DNA of 8,210 nucleotides from the NCBI GenBank assembly GCA_028719265.1, contig JAQUKF010000051.1:1-8210 (forward strand). Direction: 5' to 3'. Under the pieces are notes generated by a model. It searched no databases. It saw nothing but the letters and a program-made list of their open reading frames with translations, and was not told the DNA's origin. Position 1 is the stretch's first letter. The number at the start of each line of letters is the position of its first letter. The translations under genes were made by a program, and so were the position numbers. This stretch comes from Candidatus Omnitrophota bacterium (GTDB lineage Bacteria; Omnitrophota; Gorgyraeia; Gygaellales; Profunditerraquicolaceae). Positions 1 through 5,700 of this stretch are shown piece after piece.

Positions 1-965
1 GTCTTTCCCATTCCGTTCAAACCCACATAGGGATCGGGAACATCGATGCGCGCAAAATGACCGATAAAATCCTCCATCGCATCCAGTTGTTCTTTATTCC
101 AGGTTGTGTTGTACTTTTTATAATAAGCGATAAACTTATCCCTCAACTCCCCTGCCTTCCCGCCGAGAAAATCATTCTGGAATTTCGCCTGGTCGGCGTT
201 GTATTCTGCCAGACGCCCTGTCCACCATAGAAATGCCTTTTGGGTATCGAAAATTTCGGGTGCTTCGTAGCGTTTTTCTTCTATCAGATTCTCCGCTTCC
301 TTGTCGCCGTAGAAATTAAATCCTTTATACCAAGGTAAATGTATGCCTGATAAATTGCCGAATGCCCAGAAATCATGGTTGCCGGTAACGTAAAAGACCT
401 TGTCCGGGGCGACCTCCATCATCTCCTTGACCACCAGGAAACATTCTATACCGCATCTACCCCTGTCCAGCAAATCACCATTGAGATAAATGGCCCCGTT
501 GATATCCTTGAGTGATAAACCTTGAGCCTTCAACTGTTTTTCTATGGAGATTTTGGAATTAAGCTTCCCCTTGAAACCGCACAACTGGTTTAAAATGTCG
601 CTCAAAAGCTTGGCAAATTTAACTGCGTCACCATGATAATCCGAAATTATGGCAATGCGGGGCAGGGCCCCGGTGCCGGGATTGGTTATTTCCTTGTCGA
701 TCTCTTCCTGTAAAGCCGCGATCTGGCTTATGCGCTCAACAGGTATTTCCTGGGCCAGGAAAGCTATGGATAGTTTATTCTGCAGGCTGGATCCGATATT
801 GTTTGCTGCTGCCGGGCTCATTGCTGCCGCAGGGTTTCTCAGGGTATCCGTATTGGCACTGGCGCAGCAAGCAGGTGCTGGAAAACCGGTTAGAACAAAA
901 CTGGCGATTATGATCCAAGCTGTCGCCTTAACGAATAGATTCTTTTTGAAGATATACGAAAACAT
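1..965 (-). CDS. Exported calcineurin-like metallophosphoesterase, 3' end outside the window
   Basis: The reading frame starts at an ATG (963-965) and is open for 321 codons to the left edge, so the C-terminus is missing. The start is set by AAGGAGG at 971-977, five bases upstream. Residues about 1-36 form a Sec signal peptide: basic N-region (KKN, VK), hydrophobic core around 16-27, and possible cleavage near PAPA or CCASA. A variable Ala-rich stretch follows. The phosphoesterase motifs are D109-Y-H111, GDLLDRG at 163-169 and GNHD at 195-198. This is the metal-binding order of calcineurin-like enzymes, and the DRG form recalls PPP-type Ser/Thr phosphatases. The roughly 50 residues between the first two motifs are longer than in a minimal PPP core. 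The C-terminal metal-binding histidines would lie beyond the edge. Family knowledge predicts two-metal phosphoester hydrolysis; the substrate (protein, nucleotide or other) cannot be told. It lies 31 bases after the upstream gene, probably in one operon, and would act outside the cytoplasm. Confidence 0.88.
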   Translation of the reverse strand, partial: MFSYIFKKNLFVKATAWIIIASFVLTGFPAPACCASANTDTLRNPAAAMSPAAANNIGSSLQNKLSIAFLAQEIPVERISQIAALQEEIDKEITNPGTGALPRIAIISDYHGDAVKFAKLLSDILNQLCGFKGKLNSKISIEKQLKAQGLSLKDINGAIYLNGDLLDRGRCGIECFLVVKEMMEVAPDKVFYVTGNHDFWAFGNLSGIHLPWYKGFNFYGDKEAENLIEEKRYEAPEIFDTQKAFLWWTGRLAEYNADQAKFQNDFLGGKAGELRDKFIAYYKKYNTTWNKEQLDAMEDFIGHFARIDVPDPYVGLNGMGK

Positions 966-996
966 ATTTTCCTCCTTGTGTTGACTCCGTAACCTG

Positions 997-2541
997 CTAC
1001 TGGTCTTCACCTTCATATACGGGTTCTTCTTCGGGTTCTTTCCCCTCGTTCCTCAAAACCGAAAAATATAGACTGGAATCGCTCTCTTTAGTAATCACTG
1101 GCGTAGATATCAGGTAAGAGTACCCCTTATCTTTTAACATCCGGCTTATCCCCGGGGTATGGAACCCTCCCGTGATAAGTACAACGGTTTTATCTTTGGA
1201 ACCGTTCAATTTTCTGGCCATGTTTTTGATAAAAGCCTTCTCCCTTTCCGTTCCTATCCTGTAAAAATCCTCTAATTGCTGCAAGTTATCGTCGACAACG
1301 TCGGAATAGACAGGATGGATATCCAGATTATATTTAGCGCAATTCTCCCTTAAGAAACCAATCCAGGTGCCGGTGGCGAGGTCAGGCTTATTCGCCTGAA
1401 AATACGAGTAGTCTTCCGGGGTCAATTCCATATCCAAAGCCTTATTAAGAACCTGGATGGATTTGGTGATCTCAGCCAGTTGTTTCTGGTCGGCCCCCTT
1501 GAGCAGCACGGCCTCTATCTCATCCTTTGCCTCATCCATTTCCTTCACAAGGGAGGCTGCCTCCACATCCCTGCTTGTGGTTACATATTCTATATAAGAA
1601 CAAAGTTGCGGGTATCTGCTGCGCAGGTCGATCTTGCCCTCGGCTAAATACCTTAGAAAAGAATAATACCTCTCTGGAGTTATCAATTTCGATTTGAGAC
1701 CCTTGGTCATGGTTATCAGGTCCTGCGCACTCTTTTCATCCAAAATCCCTGCTAGTTCCTTTATGAACGAATCCCTCTGGAACTCCACTTTTTTAAAATC
1801 GATCTCTTTCTCCAGGCGGGCCACATCGCAAAAAGAAGTCAGGTGGGGATAATTTTCCCGGTCTATACCCTCCTTCTGTGCCAAATTATTTAGGAAACGG
1901 CAATATTCAACCAAGGAAATGTCCTTATCTTTATATTGGGCCTCTTTTTCCCTAAGCTGTCTTAATTCATTGCTATATATAAAAGGCTCAAGCTTGTTTA
2001 CGGCATTAGCTAAACTTCTCAACTCCCCTGCTCCTTTCTTCCTGAACTCATCTATGCTTCGAAAGGCTGCGATATGCTCATCGTAAAGAGACTGGTCTTC
2101 TATGCCATATAACTGCAGAGGATAATCGGAAATAATATCAAGATACTCCTCTCCGGAAATCTTCCCGGCCTTAAGATACCTGTCTGCAACCTGCATTCTG
2201 GATTTCTTATCGGCGTAATTCCTTAAAGATGTTAGACTTACATCCCCAACCCCTACCTCTACCATGATCAGCTTCAGATTGTATTCTTTAACCAAATAAT
2301 CAAGTATCCCGGCCATATTCTTTTGAGCCTCATAATTGCAATGGGCATCTTGAATATGTATTATGAAAGGCTTATCTGCCTTTCCCCCCGCCGGGGAATT
2401 ATATGACTCCTTAATAGTCCCATACCGGGAAGGAATATCAATATTCCTGTCGGATAAGCTTGCTAAAGCAATATCATGAAACATAAAGCAGGAAATCGCT
2501 ATTAGTGATAATTTTAGGTATTTCATCTTATTTATTGGCAA
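997..2541 (-). CDS. Exported ChaN/TraB-like (TIKI/EreA-like fold) protein with helical repeats
   Basis: This complete gene has 514 codons from a TTG at 2541, or 509 from an ATG at 2526. The TTG is preferred because AAGG lies four bases upstream, while the ATG has no good Shine-Dalgarno. The N-terminus is a signal peptide: lysines at 5, 7 and 10, a hydrophobic core, and an A-L-A site at 25-27. The N-terminal motif QDAH (64-67) follows a beta strand, and an acidic strand end VEVG (E95) and GIEDQ (146-150) follow. The C-terminal motif GGFHTPGI (458-465) precedes a GYSYL strand. This matches the paired motifs (GExH-like near the N-terminus, GxxHxxG-like near the C-terminus) of the ChaN/TraB/PrgY superfamily, with QDAH replacing GExH. 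Known members include haem-binding lipoproteins and TIKI proteases, so no single activity can be assigned. Between the halves lies a long helical insertion (about 165-390) built of repeats. The tail (499-514) is Glu-rich. It is probably co-transcribed with the phosphoesterase gene downstream. Confidence 0.8.
   Translation of the reverse strand: MPINKMKYLKLSLIAISCFMFHDIALASLSDRNIDIPSRYGTIKESYNSPAGGKADKPFIIHIQDAHCNYEAQKNMAGILDYLVKEYNLKLIMVEVGVGDVSLTSLRNYADKKSRMQVADRYLKAGKISGEEYLDIISDYPLQLYGIEDQSLYDEHIAAFRSIDEFRKKGAGELRSLANAVNKLEPFIYSNELRQLREKEAQYKDKDISLVEYCRFLNNLAQKEGIDRENYPHLTSFCDVARLEKEIDFKKVEFQRDSFIKELAGILDEKSAQDLITMTKGLKSKLITPERYYSFLRYLAEGKIDLRSRYPQLCSYIEYVTTSRDVEAASLVKEMDEAKDEIEAVLLKGADQKQLAEITKSIQVLNKALDMELTPEDYSYFQANKPDLATGTWIGFLRENCAKYNLDIHPVYSDVVDDNLQQLEDFYRIGTEREKAFIKNMARKLNGSKDKTVVLITGGFHTPGISRMLKDKGYSYLISTPVITKESDSSLYFSVLRNEGKEPEEEPVYEGEDQ
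1372..2049 (-). repeat. Divergent helical repeat in the ChaN-like protein
   Basis: At protein level the central insertion (residues about 165-390) holds a diverged tandem repeat of about 80 residues. The clearest pair is residues 206-248 against 285-327. Both run [IL]-[ST] then Y, FL, LA, ID, YP and a hydrophobic-S-[FY] pattern in the same order and nearly the same spacing, for example EYCRFLNNLA against RYYSFLRYLA and ENYPHLTSF against SRYPQLCSY. A third partial copy starts at LTPEDYSYF (373-381), and a weaker relative may be ISGEEYLDII (128-137). This was seen by eye; no alignment score was computed. Confidence 0.6.
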
Positions 2542-2545
2542 TTTG

Positions 2546-2549
2546 CCTT
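2546..2549 (-). promoter_or_regulatory. Ribosome binding site AAGG favouring the TTG start at 2541
   Basis: On the minus strand AAGG is followed by CAAA and then TTG. It overlaps the TAA at 2548-2550 that closes the frame upstream. The spacing of four bases is a little short but better than for the ATG at 2526, which lies 19 bases away. The match is weak, so the start remains uncertain. Confidence 0.45.
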
Positions 2550-2703
2550 AAAAAAAAGAGAAAGCCACGGCGACTACCGTGGCAGGTATTGTTTTTTTAA
2601 CTTTATTAAGACTTTTTGAAAGCCCTTTCTTTTCTATAAAAGAATAACATATAAACGGCATTTTGTCAAGCATTTTTTCTTGTAAGCCCATGAAAATAAT
2701 CAT
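2548..2703 (-). CDS. Possible 51-residue small protein or leader peptide
   Basis: An ATG (2701-2703) is preceded by AGGAG (2710-2714) at a spacing of six, just after the stop of the giant gene. The frame is open for 51 codons to a TAA at 2548-2550. The peptide starts MIIFMGLQEK, has a basic middle (KKGLSKSLNKVKK) and ends in a short hydrophobic stretch (TIPATVVAVAFSFF). I recognise no family. Against coding: a near-consensus promoter lies inside it and the last dozen or so codons coincide with the terminator stem and T-run. In favour: good Shine-Dalgarno, length, and a stop six bases before the next start. It may be a real small membrane protein, a leader peptide, or chance. Confidence 0.3.
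   Translation of the reverse strand: MIIFMGLQEKMLDKMPFICYSFIEKKGLSKSLNKVKKTIPATVVAVAFSFF
2550..2583 (-). terminator. Intrinsic terminator or attenuator before the ChaN-like gene
   Basis: On the minus strand a perfect 7-bp GC-rich stem, GCCACGG with CCGTGGC (2577-2583 and 2564-2570), closes a six-base loop. TTTCTC and then eight T residues follow, ending at 2550. This is the classical Rho-independent form. It could end transcripts of the giant gene, but it also lies between the promoter at 2641-2669 and the next gene, so it could attenuate that gene. In the plus direction the same stem is followed, eight bases later, by seven T residues, giving a weaker terminator. Confidence 0.75.
2641..2669 (-). 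promoter_or_regulatory. Strong sigma70-type promoter for the ChaN-like gene
   Basis: The minus strand has TTGACA (2664-2669), a 17-base spacer and TATTCT (2641-2646). The -35 box is perfect and the -10 box has four of six consensus bases (TATAAT), with ideal spacing. Transcription would start near 2634-2635, about 95 bases before the TTG start. The resulting leader contains the hairpin at 2564-2583. It faces the ChaN-like and phosphoesterase genes. Confidence 0.7.
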
Positions 2704-2715
2704 AGTTAGCTCCTA

Positions 2716-5700
2716 TTAACCATCCCCAGAAACTTCCGATTCCGCCAACTGGTCCTGTTGATTTTTCTGCTCTATTTTCTGAACCTTTTGATCTATATTG
2801 TGCACCATGCCTCCAGCAGTTATACCTGTTTCGTCCGATATTTTCTCGCTGCCCATAGCCTTGGCACATGCCCTATACAACATGAATCCCGCTCCCTTGA
2901 AAAGATTTACCGCAAGCCTAAAGAAAGTTTGTTTTATTTTACCCCTGTTGATTATCTTTATCGTTCTTGTCTTTATATTCGGCTTTCTGGTTTTCTTGTT
3001 TTGAAATCTTCTTATTTTTATTACAACTTTCCTAGCCTTTATCGTGACCTTTCTTAACTTTACCGGCCTTACTTCAATCTTAGGGATTGTAAGATGAACC
3101 TGCCTTGGTTTGTCCTTAAGGAAAGGCTGCCGGAAAGGTATCTCTTCATCCTTTGCGTTTTCTGCGCTATTAAGCCTTTGACCGCAAAATAATAATAATA
3201 TCAGCTCCATGACATCAATCATATCAACACCGGCAAACGGCAAATAAGTTATCTGAGTGAAAAAGGCAAGGGCCAGGATTATTGACCCCTGCGCAAAATA
3301 CGTAAGCCCTTCATTGTTACGGAATAATGCTACGTATTTATGCAATCCTTCATGTATGAATATAAAAGGGTAAAAGGCATTCTTGAGGAGGAAACGTACG
3401 GCTAAAAGCGGAACTTTCTTAAACAGGGAATCGGTATTCCGGATCATCTTCGTTGTTGCCTCTAATGCGTAAAATCTGATCCTGCCGGATGATTCGTCCA
3501 ATTCGGCAATACGGCCTGCGGGACCTGCCCTTATTTGGCATATCTTCCTCAAAACGATCTCCCATGCCTTAGTTATGCCGGATATTACAAGGAAAACGCA
3601 GGCTGTCTCTAACACCAACCTGGATACGAAAGAAATTCCGGGCAGAGCGAAAACAAAACCCATCGTTTCTAACATGGCGTAAACCAACAGCGCAACCGCA
3701 CCGCAAAACAACGCCCCCTTATGCGTCATCGCCTTGGAGGAATCCAGTCCGGGAACCTCCGAAAACCATTTTGATGACAAATCCCTGCCTTTGCTCTCCC
3801 CGTGAAGTACGATCAACGCTTCAGTCACTCCTTCTTTTACTTCCGAGATATCTTCATACAACCTGAACTTTACCTCACGGTTGATTATCGATCCATCTTT
3901 GACGCTCTTCTCTACAAATTCTATATTCTCGTATTCCAGCAGCCGGTTTAGGAATTCCTTTACTCTTATCCTGCTTAGTCCCCGCGCGGTAATAAGGCGC
4001 AGATCGAAACTACCCTCTGCCCTCTTCGCCATAAAATCTCCGTTATTCAAACTAAGCCTTTCGATAAAAAGACCTCCCTTGATCTCATCATATCCGGAGG
4101 CGAATATCAAGGTCATCATGAAAATTATTTTCTTCCTTAAGCATACAGCCTCTTCTTTATCGAGAGACTCGTACGACGCGGGTAATCTTGTATCCAAATA
4201 ATTATTTAACAGGCATAACTTGCTTTCGTTGAAATAGCCGTCCCTGTGTAGCTCTATATAGCCATCCAGCCATTCAACCGCAAACAGGCTTATTCCCACC
4301 GCTTCATTACCTGCCGCAAAAGTTCCTTTTCCAATAGCGTAAGGCCGCGGAACAAGGTTAAGCTTATTTTTGTCCTGAAGCGCATAAAGGGTGTTCAGGT
4401 TCCGGTAATCCTGCTCCAGTTCCTGGTTCAGACTGTTATTCAAAGCAATATTCAAACCAAAATATCTCACAGAGCCGTCTTTAAGTTTAACTCCCGCGCG
4501 GAATACTCCATAAGAAGGACCTTCCTGCGCAAATGATACCTTTAGCGAATCTACCTGACGGGAGTCTATCCGCATTCCAGCAAACACCTCTCTCATGAAC
4601 TTGCCGTTATCTGCCGTCAAAGCATTTTCTATGGCTTCTTTTATAAACACCGGCTTGAATCTGCCGGCCAGGAGTGTCATTTTGCGGTCCCAGTCCCCGG
4701 GCGCCTCGACCTCGAGATTATCGCCCCAACCGTTATCATCATGCCCCTGATCGATACGCGGAGTTCCAGGCCCAAAACCGGTCCCGAAAAACTTTACTAC
4801 TTCATCGTTCTTCACCAGTTTGAGCAAATCCACAATAGTTTTCCCCTGGCGGTTTTTATCTAATATATATGTTTCGGACTCATCAAAGGACGGAACGCCA
4901 TCCCCACTGACCCCGTTAACCTTCCTAAGGGTCATTTTTCCGGGAATGTCGCCTGAAGGCATCAAAGCATATTCCGTATCGCCAACCCATACCGTATCCA
5001 GGTCTTCAAACTTAATGCCTCTACCCAATACGTTAATAATCAAATCTTCTCCTGCAATATTTGTCAACAACAGGTCATTGCCGGCGGCATTCCAGCTGAT
5101 CTCTTTATAATCTTTTATTTGCCTGCAATCGATCCTGACTTCTATGCCAAAACCCCTGTTCTTCCCGCAGGAACCCTTCCGGGGTATAGTTGTTGTGTTC
5201 TTGCCCATCTTTAAAGGATTGGCCTGCCGGCGTAAGGCCGCGATTGATTCCTTCCAGTATTTTTGTATCTCACTATAAAAGTCCTCATCATTATCTCCGG
5301 AGGATGCCTTGTTATCGAACGGCGAACTTGTGATCGAATCCAAAGTTAATTGTCCCGGCAGGATATAGCTATTATTTTCTTTGGCTTCGCTTTCGGGAGC
5401 GATCTTTTTGATCTTCTCTACCGTAATTCCCCTAACAGAAAAATACCTGGCTATCTTTAGTGCCCCCAAGTAATAATATAATCCTTTCTTTTCCCTGAGC
5501 TCCTCTGTTGTCTCAAAATCTTCAATCCAGATTTTCTTGGCCTTAAGGTTCTCACGACGCAATACAAACTCGCCCACCATAGCCTCGCCATCCCATAACC
5601 CTATTCTTAAAAGAGTGTCAAAAAGGCTCGGCTGGAATACTTTAATGATATTCCCCTGAGGTTTGCCGAGTCTTATATTAGTCTTCTTTGCCGGCAAAGA

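Noticed and set aside
649..984. 111-codon plus-strand ORF
   Set aside because: It lies opposite the phosphoesterase gene, whose frame has a signal peptide and clear motifs; the same holds for all plus-strand ORFs opposite the giant gene.
2474..2541. Lipoprotein signal in the ChaN-like protein
   Set aside because: A cysteine at residue 18 follows A-I-S, which does not fit the usual lipobox, while an A-L-A site at 25-27 fits ordinary signal peptidase.
2537..2547. Palindrome GGCAAATTGCC as an operator
   Set aside because: It is perfect but only five bases per arm around one base, overlaps the start region, and has no second copy nearby.
2556..2598. Cyclic-di-GMP (GEMM) riboswitch on the plus strand
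   Set aside because: AAAGCCACGG and the closing stem look slightly similar to part of that riboswitch, but the second stem and conserved core are missing and no gene follows on that strand.
2666..2869. 67-codon minus-strand ORF across the end of the giant gene
   Set aside because: It overlaps the giant gene in another frame, ends inside the -35 box region, and its sequence looks like a shadow frame.
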